A stretch of 64,000 nucleotides of DNA from Burkholderiales bacterium (lineage in GTDB: Bacteria; Pseudomonadota; Gammaproteobacteria; Burkholderiales; Burkholderiaceae_C), in NCBI GenBank assembly GCA_947377275.1, contig CANCFV010000002.1:1-64000 (forward strand), written 5' to 3'. Position 1 is the first letter of the stretch, and every line of letters begins with the position of its first letter. Shown one piece after another: positions 17,989-28,264 of the stretch. Position numbers and translations under genes: made by a program. Under the pieces are notes generated by a model. That model searched no databases. It was not told the origin of the DNA and saw only the letters and a list, made by a program, of their open reading frames with translations.

Positions 17989-19407
17989 TCAGCGAGACAC
18001 CACGAAGGTGCTGGCCTCGCTGACCAGGCTGCTGGCCTTGCTCGATCGGCTGGCCACCTCGAAGCGGATCGGCAGCGTGCGGCCGGCCAGGGCTTGCACT
18101 TGCGACGCAGGCAGCGTCACTTCAACCTGCACCATGCGGTGCTCCACCGGGCTCAGCAGCACGGGCGCGGCATGGATGACGGCGCCACCCAAACCGCTCA
18201 GCCCGATGCGGATTGCTTGCGGCTCGTCGGTCTGGTTCATCACCTGAACCCGGTAGACGTTCTCGACCGCGCCGTCGTCCACCACACGGGCCAACACGCC
18301 ACGGTCACGGATCACATCGACCCGCACATCGGGGCGCTGCCAAAGGGTCCAGACCAAAGCGGTCAGCAAGGCCATCATCAGTGCGCCGTACACGCCCACG
18401 CGGTGTCGGGCCCAGCTCGACAGCTCGCCCATCTTGGACGCCGGCGCGGCCAGTTGACGCTGCGTGGCCAAGCGCACCAGCCCGCGCGGCTGCCCGATCT
18501 TGTCCATCACCTGATCGCAGGCGTCAATGCACAGGCCACAGGCGATGCAGGCCGGCTGCAAGCCCTCGCGGATGTCGATGCCGGTGGGGCAGACCTGCAC
18601 GCACATCGTGCAATCGATGCAGGCACCGGCCCCTGAAGCTTGCGCGGCTTGACGCGCCGTTCCGCGGGGCTCGCCGCGCAGGGCGTCATACGCCACGATG
18701 CGGGTGTCAACGTCCATCAAAGCGCCCTGAAAGCGCCCATAAGGGCACATGTGCAGGCACACCTTCTCGCGCAGCAGGCCTGCGTTGAGGTAGCAAAAGC
18801 CACCGTAAAACAGGGCCCAAAAGCCATCCCAAAAGCCCAGCGTCGCGGCCAACACACCCTGGGCAAGCTCACGCATGGGTGAGAACCAGCCCACGAAGGT
18901 CAAGCCCGTCCACAAGGCGATGAGCAGCCAGCTGAGCTGCTTGCCACCCCGGCGCCACAGCTTGTCAACGCCCCACGAAGCCTGGTCCAGCCGGATGCGT
19001 TGGTAGCGGTCGCCTTCAAATCGGCGCTCCACCCACATGAAGAGCGCGGTGTAGACGGTCTGCGGGCAACTGAAGCCGCACCACACGCGCCCCCACAAGG
19101 CCGTGACCATGAACAGGCCCATGGCGCAAAACACCAGCAAGCCAGCCAAGAAGATCAGGTCTTGCGGCAAGAGGACCACGCTGCCCAGGTAGAAACGCTG
19201 CGCCTCCAGGTCAAAGCGCACCATCTGGCGGCCATGCCAGTTCAGCCAGGGCACCACCATGAAAAACAACTGCGTGGCCACCAGGCTGACCATGCGCCAT
19301 GAGGTGAAGCGCCCTCGCGTGGCGCGGGCCTGCACCTTGTTCGCCGCCTCTACTCCGGGCAGCGACAAGATGGGCAGGATGGGGATGGTGCGTCGGGAAT
19401 CGCTCAC
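17989..19407 (-). CDS. ccoG: cytochrome c oxidase accessory protein CcoG (FixG-like polyferredoxin)
   Basis: WCGFSCPQTVYTALFMWVER, REKVCLHMCPYGRFQ, CIDCTMCVQVCPTGIDIREGLQPACIACGLCIDACDQVMDK. Confidence 0.94.
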   Translation of the reverse strand: MSDSRRTIPILPILSLPGVEAANKVQARATRGRFTSWRMVSLVATQLFFMVVPWLNWHGRQMVRFDLEAQRFYLGSVVLLPQDLIFLAGLLVFCAMGLFMVTALWGRVWCGFSCPQTVYTALFMWVERRFEGDRYQRIRLDQASWGVDKLWRRGGKQLSWLLIALWTGLTFVGWFSPMRELAQGVLAATLGFWDGFWALFYGGFCYLNAGLLREKVCLHMCPYGRFQGALMDVDTRIVAYDALRGEPRGTARQAAQASGAGACIDCTMCVQVCPTGIDIREGLQPACIACGLCIDACDQVMDKIGQPRGLVRLATQRQLAAPASKMGELSSWARHRVGVYGALMMALLTALVWTLWQRPDVRVDVIRDRGVLARVVDDGAVENVYRVQVMNQTDEPQAIRIGLSGLGGAVIHAAPVLLSPVEHRMVQVEVTLPASQVQALAGRTLPIRFEVASRSSKASSLVSEASTFVVSR

Positions 19408-19429
19408 GTTCGGGCTCCGTTGGTCATGC

Positions 19430-20158
19430 TCACGTCAAGGCGCCGGCCCACAGGGCCGCACGCAGGGTCTGGTCCAACACCAGCAGGCTGGCACTCAAGG
19501 TGTCGCCCTGGTCGGCCAGCAATTCGTCTTCGCGGAAGTACACGCGCTCCAGGTGCAAACTGCCGCAGGCGGCTTGCCGCATCCAGGGGCGGCTGTTGTG
19601 CGGCACCTGGCGCAGGCCGTCTTCTTCGCTTCGCAGCAGGGTCCAGCCCATGCGGGGTGGCCGGCTGTCGGGTGATGCAAACCACACTGGGCACAGCACC
19701 ACATGACCTGCCCACTGCAGGTTGAGCACCTGTTCCAGGCGGCCACTCAAGTGCCACCCACGCTCCAAGGGCTGTGCCTGCACCGGCATGGGCGGCAGGC
19801 CCACACCCAGGCTCGGTGCCCAAGAGACCGCACCCGCGCGCTCACCCGTCATCAGGTCAGGCAGCACATGCTCGCGCACGGCCACGTTGGCCGACTTCAG
19901 CAAGGCCTCGATCACCAGCGCTTGGGACCAAGCCACCCACCCCGCGGCAGGGTGCCGGCTCGCCAAGCGCCGCAGCGCATCGGCCACCTCGGTCGGGTCC
20001 GCCCCTTCGCCACCCTGGGCGCGGGGCACGAGCAAACGGGGCCAGCCAGAAGCCACGACCTCCGCCAACAAGGCCTCAGGGTCGGACGCGGCTGGGGGCA
20101 GTGCAAGCGGTGCTGGGTTCATGACCGCATCTTCCTGCTGATCCATCTGATTCGCCAT
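19430..20158 (-). CDS. acyl-CoA dehydrogenase-like protein, short (C-terminal domain absent)
   Basis: Resembles N-terminal + middle ACAD domains (GGEGADPTEVADALRRLASRHPAAGWVAWSQ...); ends LDQTLRAALWAGALT. Confidence 0.55.
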   Translation of the reverse strand: MANQMDQQEDAVMNPAPLALPPAASDPEALLAEVVASGWPRLLVPRAQGGEGADPTEVADALRRLASRHPAAGWVAWSQALVIEALLKSANVAVREHVLPDLMTGERAGAVSWAPSLGVGLPPMPVQAQPLERGWHLSGRLEQVLNLQWAGHVVLCPVWFASPDSRPPRMGWTLLRSEEDGLRQVPHNSRPWMRQAACGSLHLERVYFREDELLADQGDTLSASLLVLDQTLRAALWAGALT

Positions 20159-20216
20159 CTGCAGAAATCATTGAAAATGACCAGATCAGATTGCGCCACA
20201 CCTTGCCGAACACGTC

Positions 20217-21647
20217 ATGGCCACCCTCTACGAACAACTCGCCGAAGCCCTGGCCTTGCGCATCCATGAGGGCAGCCTTCAACCCGGCGAGCGCCTTCCT
20301 TCGGTGCGACAAACCTGCGGGCAGGCCCAGGTCAGCGCCTCCACCGTCTTCCAGGCCTATGACCTGCTGGAATCGCGCGGCCTGATCGAGGCCCGCCCGA
20401 GGTCGGGCTTTTTCGTGCGCAAACAGCCCCGAAAGGCCGCCCCACCAGCCCTGGCCCTGCCCGCACGTGCCGACAGCACCGAGGTGGCCATCAGCGAACT
20501 GGTCTTCGAGGTGCTGCACAGCACCCGTGACCGCGACGTGGTGCCCCTGGGCTCGGCCTTCCCCTCGCCCGACCTCTTCCCGCTGGACCGCTTGGCCCGC
20601 GACGGCGCACGCGCCATGCGGCGGCTGGCACCCCAAGCGCTGACATCCGAGCTGGCGTCGGGCAACGCCCGCCTGAGAGAGGCCCTGCGCGCCCGTTGTG
20701 TGCGCCAAGGCATGCAGGTCGGCAGCGACGACCCCATCATCACCAACGGGGCCATGGAGGCGCTGAACCTCAGCCTGCAAGCCGTCACGCAACCGGGTGA
20801 TGTGGTGGCCCTGGAAGCCCCCACGTTTTATGCCGCGCTGCAAGCGTTGGAGCGGCTGCACCTGAAAGCGGTTGAGATCCCGACGCACCCGCAATGGGGC
20901 GTCGAACCCGATGGGCTGGCCGAGGTCATCCAGCGCCACCGCGTGGCCGCCTGCTGGCTCATGCCGCAGTTCCAGAACCCGCTGGGCGCCCTCATGCCGC
21001 ACGCACGCAAACAGGCCGTGATGCACACCTTGACGCAGGCCGGCATCCCCGTGGTGGAAGACGATGTGTATGGCGAACTGCACCATGGCAGCACCCGTCC
21101 GCTGCCGCTCAAGGCCTTCGACCGCGAGGGGCTGGTGCTGTACTGCAGCTCGTTCTCAAAGTGCTTGGCGCCCGGCTACCGCGTGGGCTGGGCCATGGCC
21201 GGTCGCTTCAGCCACCAGGTGCACAAGCTCAAGATGATGAGTTCGCTGGCCACATCGGTGCCATCGCAGTTGGCCATTGCCGAATACCTCGAAGAGGGCG
21301 GCTACGACCGGCACCTGCGGCAACTGCGCCATGCCCTGGCAGACAGCCTGGCCCTGTTGCGCGAGCAGGTGCTGCGCCACTTCCCCAAAGGCACACGCGT
21401 GTCACGCCCGGATGGCGGCTACTTCTTGTGGGTGCACATGCCCGATCAGGTCGACACCCTGGTGCTGCACCGGCAAGCACTGGCCCAAGGCATCAGCATC
21501 GCACCAGGCGTGCTGTTTTCAGCAGACCAGCGCTTCCGAAGCGCGATGCGCCTCAACGGCGGACACCCCAGCGACGCACGGCTCACCCAAGCGGTTCGCT
21601 GGCTGGGTGCGCAGGCCCAAATGCAGATGCAGACGGGGGCAGCTTGA
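20217..21647 (+). CDS. MocR/PdxR-type PLP-dependent GntR family regulator
   Basis: MATLYEQLAEALALRIHEGSLQPGERLPSVRQTCGQAQVSASTVFQAYDLLESRGLIEARPRSGFFVR plus aminotransferase domain (YCSSFSKCLAPGYRVGW). Confidence 0.93.
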   Translation: MATLYEQLAEALALRIHEGSLQPGERLPSVRQTCGQAQVSASTVFQAYDLLESRGLIEARPRSGFFVRKQPRKAAPPALALPARADSTEVAISELVFEVLHSTRDRDVVPLGSAFPSPDLFPLDRLARDGARAMRRLAPQALTSELASGNARLREALRARCVRQGMQVGSDDPIITNGAMEALNLSLQAVTQPGDVVALEAPTFYAALQALERLHLKAVEIPTHPQWGVEPDGLAEVIQRHRVAACWLMPQFQNPLGALMPHARKQAVMHTLTQAGIPVVEDDVYGELHHGSTRPLPLKAFDREGLVLYCSSFSKCLAPGYRVGWAMAGRFSHQVHKLKMMSSLATSVPSQLAIAEYLEEGGYDRHLRQLRHALADSLALLREQVLRHFPKGTRVSRPDGGYFLWVHMPDQVDTLVLHRQALAQGISIAPGVLFSADQRFRSAMRLNGGHPSDARLTQAVRWLGAQAQMQMQTGAA

Positions 21648-21693
21648 ACGGCGCCGGACGCCCGCCTTGAAGGTGGCGCCCAGCGCCACACCG

Positions 21694-22674
21694 TCAGGAC
21701 GAACGCTGAATGGAATCGACACCCAATTCCAACAAAGCCTGCTTGTACGGGGAGGCAGGCAACACGGCCAGTGCGGCCGCAGCCAGGTCGGCTTGTTCTT
21801 GTGCGGCCTGGCGCGTGGCCTCCAGGGCGCCCGTGGCTTTGACGATCTCCACGATCTGCGCCATGCGCTCGACTTCGCCGTGGATGATGGCGTTGCGGAT
21901 CAGCTCGCGCTGCTCGGGCGTGCCGCGCTCCATGGCCACCAGCAAAGGCAGTGTCGGCTTACCCTCGCGCAGGTCGTCACCGATGTTCTTGCCCAACTCG
22001 GCGGTGCTGCCCTCGTAATCCAACAGGTCGTCGATCAGCTGGAAAGCGGTGCCCAGCGCGCGGCCATAGGCGGCGCAGGCGGCTTCCACCTCGGCAGGCG
22101 CGTCGGTGACGAGGGCCCCCAGGCGGGCGCTGGCCTCAAAGAGCTTGGCTGTTTTGTACTCGATGACACGCAGGTAGTCGTCCACCGAGATGTCGGGGTC
22201 GTGCATGTTCATGAGCTGCAAGACCTCGCCCTCGGCGATCACGTTGGTGGCTTCGGCCAGCACGTCCATCACGCGCAAACGGTTGGTCGAAACCATCATC
22301 TGGAAGGCGCGCGAGTACAAAAAGTCACCCACCAACACGCTGGCGGCATTGCCGAACATGGCGTTGGCGGTTTGACGTCCGCGGCGCAGGTTCGACTCGT
22401 CGACCACGTCGTCGTGCAACAAAGTGGCGGTGTGGATGAACTCCACCACGGCGGCCAGTTCGTGGCGTTGGCTGCTGTCGTTGCCCAGCGCACGCGCGAT
22501 CAGCAGCAGCAACATGGGGCGCACACGCTTGCCACCTGCGCTGACGATGTAGTGCGAAATCTGGTTGACCAAGGCCACCTTCGAGGCCAGGCGGGCGTGG
22601 ATGACCTGATCGACCTCGGCCATGTCAGAGGCAGAGAGGGTCCGGTAGCTGGCTGGGGAGGTGGAGGAGGTCAC
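21694..22674 (-). CDS. ispB: polyprenyl (octaprenyl) diphosphate synthase
   Basis: GGKRVRPMLLLL, LLHDDVVDESNLRRG, QLIDDLLDY aspartate-rich motifs. Confidence 0.94.
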   Translation of the reverse strand: MTSSTSPASYRTLSASDMAEVDQVIHARLASKVALVNQISHYIVSAGGKRVRPMLLLLIARALGNDSSQRHELAAVVEFIHTATLLHDDVVDESNLRRGRQTANAMFGNAASVLVGDFLYSRAFQMMVSTNRLRVMDVLAEATNVIAEGEVLQLMNMHDPDISVDDYLRVIEYKTAKLFEASARLGALVTDAPAEVEAACAAYGRALGTAFQLIDDLLDYEGSTAELGKNIGDDLREGKPTLPLLVAMERGTPEQRELIRNAIIHGEVERMAQIVEIVKATGALEATRQAAQEQADLAAAALAVLPASPYKQALLELGVDSIQRSS

Positions 22675-22795
22675 GCGAGGTCAGCAGGCTGGGGTGCCTG
22701 TGTGGCTGTCAAGGTTCAGATTATAGAAAGAGGCCAAGGCACGCCCTCTTCCAAAGCGCTGACAATAGCGCATCAAGCCGCTCACGGTCGCCACC

Positions 22796-24136
22796 ATGTC
22801 TTTTGATCCCCCGCACGACAGCCCCGAGGCCACAGCACAACGCCACACCCACGCCCTGGGCGCGCCTTTGCGCTTGGGCATCGTCGGCGCAGGCCCGGCC
22901 GGCTTGAGCCTGGCCCTGCAAGCCGCACGGGCCCTGCCCGACGCGCACATAACCGTGTTCGACGCCCGCCCGGCCGAAAAAGACGTCTCGCAAGACGGAC
23001 GCACCCTGGCCCTGTCGCTGGGCACCGTACAAGAGCTGCAACGCATGGGCGTGTGGGACGCCATCGAGGCCAGTGGCCGCAGCGCCGCCATCCGCGAAGT
23101 CCATGTCTCGCAGCAACAACCCACGGTGTTGTGGCCGGGCACGAACCAGCCCGAGGTGCGCATCACCGCCGCCGAGCAAGGCGTGGCCCAACTGGGCGCG
23201 GTGGTGAGCTACGGCACCCTGGTCGCCCCGCTGCAAAGCGCCTGGCAGCAGGCCACGCAAACCCAGGGCGAGCGCCTGAGCATGCGTTTTGGCACGCCCG
23301 TCAAAGGCCTCAAACGCCTGGATGACAGCACGCGCGGCATCGAGGTCGACGCCGACATCGCCGAGCGCTTCGACCTCGTCGTGGTGGCCGAAGGCGGTGT
23401 GTTTGCCGACCAGGCCAAGCTGCAATGGCCCCATGGCGTGAGCCGCGACTACGAACAAACCGCTTGGGTGGGCCAGGTGCTGCTCGACGACAAGGGCTCG
23501 GCCGGCGTGGCCTACGAGCGCTTCACCCCCTCAGGCCCCGCGGCCCTGTTGCCCTTGCCGAACGGCAGTGTCAGCCCAGGCGGCACCGTGGGCCGGCGCG
23601 CCGCGCTGGTGTGGTGCGTGCAGCAGGCCGACGACCCCGTGCTGGCTTTGAACGATGCCCAGCGCCTGACCTTGCTCAACACCGTGTTCCACCCCGAGGT
23701 GGGCGGCATCGGTGAGGTCTCCAGCCTCAAGGCCTTCCCGCTGGGGCTCAACGCCCACCGCAAACTGGTCAGCGACGGCGCGGTGGTGCGCATTGGCAAT
23801 GCCGCGCAGACGCTGCACCCAGTGGCGGGCCAGGGCTTCAACCTGGGCATGCGCGACGTGCATGAACTGCTGGTGGCCTTGCGCGAACACCGGCTGTTGA
23901 ACGACGACGATGCCGATGCGCGTGAAGTGAAATTGCAGCGCGCCTTGCGCCAGTTCGAGCGCCGCCGTCAGGGCGACCGCTGGACCTTGCTGGCCACGAC
24001 CGATTTTTTGGCCCGCAGCTTCACGCTGACGGCACCGGTGCTGGCCACGGTGCGTGGCCTGGGGCTGGGCGCGGTTCAGGCCCTGGGCCCCATCAAGCGG
24101 CTGGTGGCGCGCTCGATGATGTTTGGCGTGCGCTGA
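22796..24136 (+). CDS. UbiH/UbiF/COQ6 family FAD-dependent hydroxylase
   Basis: LGIVGAGPAGLSLALQAARALP; GNAAQTLHPVAGQGFNLGMRDVHEL. Confidence 0.92.
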   Translation: MSFDPPHDSPEATAQRHTHALGAPLRLGIVGAGPAGLSLALQAARALPDAHITVFDARPAEKDVSQDGRTLALSLGTVQELQRMGVWDAIEASGRSAAIREVHVSQQQPTVLWPGTNQPEVRITAAEQGVAQLGAVVSYGTLVAPLQSAWQQATQTQGERLSMRFGTPVKGLKRLDDSTRGIEVDADIAERFDLVVVAEGGVFADQAKLQWPHGVSRDYEQTAWVGQVLLDDKGSAGVAYERFTPSGPAALLPLPNGSVSPGGTVGRRAALVWCVQQADDPVLALNDAQRLTLLNTVFHPEVGGIGEVSSLKAFPLGLNAHRKLVSDGAVVRIGNAAQTLHPVAGQGFNLGMRDVHELLVALREHRLLNDDDADAREVKLQRALRQFERRRQGDRWTLLATTDFLARSFTLTAPVLATVRGLGLGAVQALGPIKRLVARSMMFGVR

Positions 24137-24160
24137 AGCGCACGACTTGGACCCGGTGAA

Positions 24161-24295
24161 TCAGCGCTGAGCCCAGGGGGTGGCCGAGGCCATCACTGGC
24201 TCGGCTTCTGAAGCTTGCGCCTGCACTTGCACCGAATACAGGGCCCAAGCGGCCATGGCAGCGAACAAGGTGTTTTGCAGCAGTTTTTTGCGCAT
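24161..24295 (-). CDS. small putative secreted/membrane peptide (44 aa)
   Basis: MRKKLLQNTLFAAMAAWALYSVQVQAQASEAEPVMASATPWAQR: basic n-region, hydrophobic stretch, possible AQA cleavage. Confidence 0.45.
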   Translation of the reverse strand: MRKKLLQNTLFAAMAAWALYSVQVQAQASEAEPVMASATPWAQR

Positions 24296-24389
24296 GGTGG
24301 ACTCCTGTTCCGTGAGGTGACGTTGAACCCATCGTAGGCCCCAGGCCGTGTCCCTCAAACCCAGAGAAAACACCATGGCACCGGCCATT

Positions 24390-24707
24390 TCAGGGCTGGG
24401 GTGGCACCTCGATGCTGGCATCGCACCCACTGCCGGCCGAGATCATGCGGCGCACCCAGCGCTGCCACAAGCGGCGCCACAGCGGCACCTTACCCGCTGA
24501 GGCCATCGCCTCGCCCATCAAACCGCAGTGGTAGCGCTTGGCCGCGTCCGACCAGACCAAAACCTTGCACGCGCCCTTCCAGCGCCGGCTGACCAACACG
24601 CCCACCGGACAGGGCTCGGCCAGACAGCACACACCACAGCCATTGCAGGGCTGGCCCTCAGGCGGCTTGGGCGGCGCCTCGGTGTGGATGTGGATGACGC
24701 GGTTCAC
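24390..24707 (-). CDS. YkgJ-like cysteine cluster protein (GTG start)
   Basis: VNRVIHIHTEAPPKPPEGQPCNGCGVCCLAEPCPVGVLV...: CxxCxxCC-type motif. Confidence 0.75.
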   Translation of the reverse strand: MNRVIHIHTEAPPKPPEGQPCNGCGVCCLAEPCPVGVLVSRRWKGACKVLVWSDAAKRYHCGLMGEAMASAGKVPLWRRLWQRWVRRMISAGSGCDASIEVPPQP

Positions 24708-24833
24708 GCAGGCAGCATAGGCCAAGGGCGCACCGAGCACGTCGGCAAGTGAGCGCCAAATGAGCACCAAATCAGCGCCAGCTTCTGGCCATTTGCTGAC
24801 GCCGCCCGCACGGCGCGGCGCAGGTTTGCGACA

Positions 24834-26159
24834 ATGCAGCCCATGAACACCGCCGCAACTTCGTCCGCCACACTGTCCGCCGCTGGCCAGTCGGTTCAAC
24901 AGTACATGAGCGCCGTGGGCCAAGCCGCCCGCGTGGCCGCCACCACCATGGCCGCGTCCAGCACCGCTTTGCGCAACAACGCCTTGTTGGCGCTGGCCGA
25001 GCAAATCCGCGCCCACGCCGGTGAGCTCAAGGCCCGCAACGAAGCCGATGTGCTGGCCGCTGAAAAGAACGGCCTGTCAGCGCCCATGGTCGACCGCCTG
25101 CGCTTGACCGACAAGGTCATCGCCACCATGGCCGAAAGCTGCGAACAAGTCGCGGCCCTGCCCGACCCGGTCGGCGAGATCACGAACATGCGCCGCCGCC
25201 CCACCGGCATCAGCGTGGGCCAGATGCGCGTGCCCATCGGCGTGTTCGGCATGATCTACGAAAGCCGTCCCAACGTGACGATCGAGGCGGCATCGCTGGC
25301 GATCAAGAGCGGCAACGCCTGCGTGCTGCGCGGTGGCTCTGAAGCCATCCATTCGAACCTGGCGCTGTGGAAGCTGGTGCAAGCCGCGTTGACGCAAGTG
25401 GGCTTGCCCGCCAATGCCGTGCAGCTGGTGCAGACCACCGACCGTGCCGCCGTGGGCGAGCTCATCACCATGCCGCAGTACGTCGACGTGATCATCCCGC
25501 GCGGCGGCAAGGGCCTGATCGAGCGCATCAGCGCCGAGGCGCGCGTGCCCGTCATCAAGCACCTCGACGGCAACTGCCACACCTATGTCGACGCAGAAGT
25601 CGACCTGGCCCTGGCTGTGACCGTGACCGACAACGCCAAGACGCAAAAGTACAGCCCCTGCAACGCCACCGAATCGCTGCTGGTGCACAGCGCGCAAGCC
25701 GCCGCCTTCCTGCCTTTGATTGGCAAGGTGTTTGCTGACAAGGGCGTGGAGATGCGCGCCGACGCCCGCGCCAAGGCCATCTTGTCAGACGTGCCGGGCG
25801 CCCAGGTGCTTGAGGCCACCGAGCAAGACTGGTTCGAGGAATACCTGGCCCCCGTCATCGCCATCAAGGTGGTTGACTCACTGGACGAGGCCATTGCGCA
25901 CATCAACCAATATGGCTCGCACCACACCGATGCGATCCTCACCACCAACCACCCCAACGGCATGCGCTTCATCCGCGAGGTGGACTCGAGCAGCGTCATG
26001 ATCAACGCCTCGACGCGCTTTGCCGACGGCTTTGAATACGGCCTGGGCGCCGAAATCGGCATCAGCACCGACAAGTTCCATGCGCGCGGCCCGGTCGGCT
26101 TGGAAGGGCTGACGTCGCTGAAGTACGTGGTGCTGGGTCAGGGTGAGATCCGGGGCTGA
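24834..26159 (+). CDS. proA: glutamate-5-semialdehyde dehydrogenase
   Basis: [70 protein letters not shown]-type region. Confidence 0.97.
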   Translation: MQPMNTAATSSATLSAAGQSVQQYMSAVGQAARVAATTMAASSTALRNNALLALAEQIRAHAGELKARNEADVLAAEKNGLSAPMVDRLRLTDKVIATMAESCEQVAALPDPVGEITNMRRRPTGISVGQMRVPIGVFGMIYESRPNVTIEAASLAIKSGNACVLRGGSEAIHSNLALWKLVQAALTQVGLPANAVQLVQTTDRAAVGELITMPQYVDVIIPRGGKGLIERISAEARVPVIKHLDGNCHTYVDAEVDLALAVTVTDNAKTQKYSPCNATESLLVHSAQAAAFLPLIGKVFADKGVEMRADARAKAILSDVPGAQVLEATEQDWFEEYLAPVIAIKVVDSLDEAIAHINQYGSHHTDAILTTNHPNGMRFIREVDSSSVMINASTRFADGFEYGLGAEIGISTDKFHARGPVGLEGLTSLKYVVLGQGEIRG

Positions 26160-26944
26160 TGCCCGCGCTTGACCTCACCCCGGTCAACATCACGCTGATG
26201 TTGTTGGCCTCCACAGGCGCCGGCCTGATCGACGCCATCGTGGGCGGTGGCGGCCTGATCATGGTGCCCTCGCTGTTCGGCCTGTTCCCGCAAGCGGTGC
26301 CCGCCACGCTCTTGGGCACCAACAAGGCCGCGTCCATCTGGGGCACGGGCTGGTCAGCGTGGCAATACGCCAAACGTGTGCAGCTGCCCTCGCGCCGCCT
26401 GATCGGCGCTTTGCTGGCCACCGTGCTGGGCGCTGTGGGTGGCGCCTGGCTGGCCACGCGCGTGCCTGCGCAAGGCTTTCGCAGCGCATTGCCCTTGGTG
26501 CTGGCCGCCGTGTGGGCCTACACCCTGTGGCGCAAAGACATGGGCCACACCCATGCACCCCACTTGTCTGCACAAGCCGAAACCCTGATGGCCACGGCCA
26601 TTGGCGGCATCATCGGTTTTTACGACGGCGTGTTTGGCCCCGGCACGGGCAGCTTTTTCGTGTTCGCTTTGGTGCGCCTGCTGGGCTGGGATTTCTTGCA
26701 CGCCAGTGCTGCGGCCAAGCGCCTGAACTTCGCCACCAACGCAGCGGCCCTGGCCTGGTTCATCCCGCACGGGCATGTGGTGTGGGCGCTGGCCCTGCCC
26801 ATGGCGGTGGCCAATGTGGCGGGCAGCACCGTCGGCACGCGCCTGGCGCTGCGCCATGGCACCGGCTTTGTTCGTCTGGTGTTTTTGGGCGTGGTCGGCG
26901 CGCTGATCGTCAAAACCGGCTGGGATGCCTGGGCACCCCACTGA
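26159..26944 (+). CDS. TauE/SafE (TSUP) family membrane permease
   Basis: AGLIDAIVGGGGLIMVPSL; GIIGFYDGVFGPGTGSFF; start overlaps proA stop. Confidence 0.92.
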   Translation: MPALDLTPVNITLMLLASTGAGLIDAIVGGGGLIMVPSLFGLFPQAVPATLLGTNKAASIWGTGWSAWQYAKRVQLPSRRLIGALLATVLGAVGGAWLATRVPAQGFRSALPLVLAAVWAYTLWRKDMGHTHAPHLSAQAETLMATAIGGIIGFYDGVFGPGTGSFFVFALVRLLGWDFLHASAAAKRLNFATNAAALAWFIPHGHVVWALALPMAVANVAGSTVGTRLALRHGTGFVRLVFLGVVGALIVKTGWDAWAPH

Positions 26945-28204
26945 TCACGGCTTGGCAGGCCCTGCGTAAGGCATCCAAGCGATGCTGTGAGCGTTCAGGC
27001 TCTGGATGAACAGCTTGCCGTCCAGCTCGGTGGCTGCGGTCGTCTCGGGATAAGCGCCGGTGGGGTCTTGCAGGTCGTCCAGCACCTTGCCAGACTCGTC
27101 AAACGCGATCACGTGGCCATAGGCTTTGGGCACGGGCCACAGCGCATGCGGCAAACGCAGCGTCAATTCGCGCATGAAGGGGTAAGGCGCCACGGCATCG
27201 ATCACGAAGCTGCGCGGCTTGGTCAAGCCCACCCACAAACGGCCCGACGCGCTGCGCGTGAGGTTGTCAGGAAAGCCAGGCAGGTTGTCGATCAGCACCA
27301 CGGCAGCGCCCTGTTGCAATGCCTGATTCAGCGTGGGCACCGCGGTGGCGCCTTGTGGCGAGCGCACCAGCGAAAGCTTGGCCAAGTCAATTTTGAGGAC
27401 GCGGTAAGTGCCGGTTTCAGACACGAACATCGCTTTGCCGTCGCCCGAGAACGCGATGCCATTGGGGAAGCACAGGCCCTGCAAAGCCACGCGGGCCACG
27501 AGGGTCTCGGGGTCTTGCGCGATCAGGCGCCCGGTGCAGCTGTGCTCCAGGGTGTCGAGCACACTGGCGTCAAAGGTGCTGCCCACTTCCTTGGCGCCGA
27601 AGCGCCGCGAGGCATCGGTGAGCCAAATCACTCCACTCGGCCCCACTTTCACCGCATTGGCGTAACGCACGCGGTCGTCAGGCACAGGCTGAGGCACGGT
27701 TTGCAAAATGGCATCGACCTTGGCTTGACTGCCTTGCTCGGTCACGGTCACACGCAACAGGCCCTTCATGGCGTCGGCCACCAGCAGGCGGCCTTGCGCA
27801 TCGATGTCCAGGCCCAGTGGGCGCCCACCCGTGTTGACGACCACCTCGCGCTGCGCGCCGTCCGGGCTCAGTTTGAGCACGTCACCGTTGTCCAGCCCCG
27901 TGTAAAGCGCGCCGCCACGCGCCAAAATGAACTCGGGGCCCGTTTGCGTGCCATCCAGGGCAATTTGCTGCAGCCCAGCCAAGCGGCTGTTGACGGCATG
28001 CTGGCCGGTGTGGCCCGCGTCTTTCGCCGACTGCCAAGCCACCGGCGAAATGGCGACCGGCCAGAACGCCAGGTAGGCCACCAGTGCGGTCACCGGTGTG
28101 GCCCACGACATCCAAGCCGACATGCGGCCTCGCTGCAAACGCAGCGACCGCGGCGCGCGCTGGCGGCCAGCAGGGGCCACAGAGACCAATGAGAAGGGGC
28201 TGTG
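26945..28204 (-). CDS. SMP-30/gluconolactonase/strictosidine synthase-like beta-propeller protein, N-terminal membrane anchor
   Basis: RPLGLDIDAQGRLLVADAMKGLLRVT, CFPNGIAFSGDGKAMFVSETGTYRVLKID; start approximated to the MHSPFSLV methionine. Confidence 0.85.
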   Translation of the reverse strand, partial: HSPFSLVSVAPAGRQRAPRSLRLQRGRMSAWMSWATPVTALVAYLAFWPVAISPVAWQSAKDAGHTGQHAVNSRLAGLQQIALDGTQTGPEFILARGGALYTGLDNGDVLKLSPDGAQREVVVNTGGRPLGLDIDAQGRLLVADAMKGLLRVTVTEQGSQAKVDAILQTVPQPVPDDRVRYANAVKVGPSGVIWLTDASRRFGAKEVGSTFDASVLDTLEHSCTGRLIAQDPETLVARVALQGLCFPNGIAFSGDGKAMFVSETGTYRVLKIDLAKLSLVRSPQGATAVPTLNQALQQGAAVVLIDNLPGFPDNLTRSASGRLWVGLTKPRSFVIDAVAPYPFMRELTLRLPHALWPVPKAYGHVIAFDESGKVLDDLQDPTGAYPETTAATELDGKLFIQSLNAHSIAWMPYAGPAKP

Positions 28205-28264
28205 CATGGCGGTGTCGCTTTCCGATGTGAACGCACGAGTGTCGGTCAGATCACGCCCCACGCA

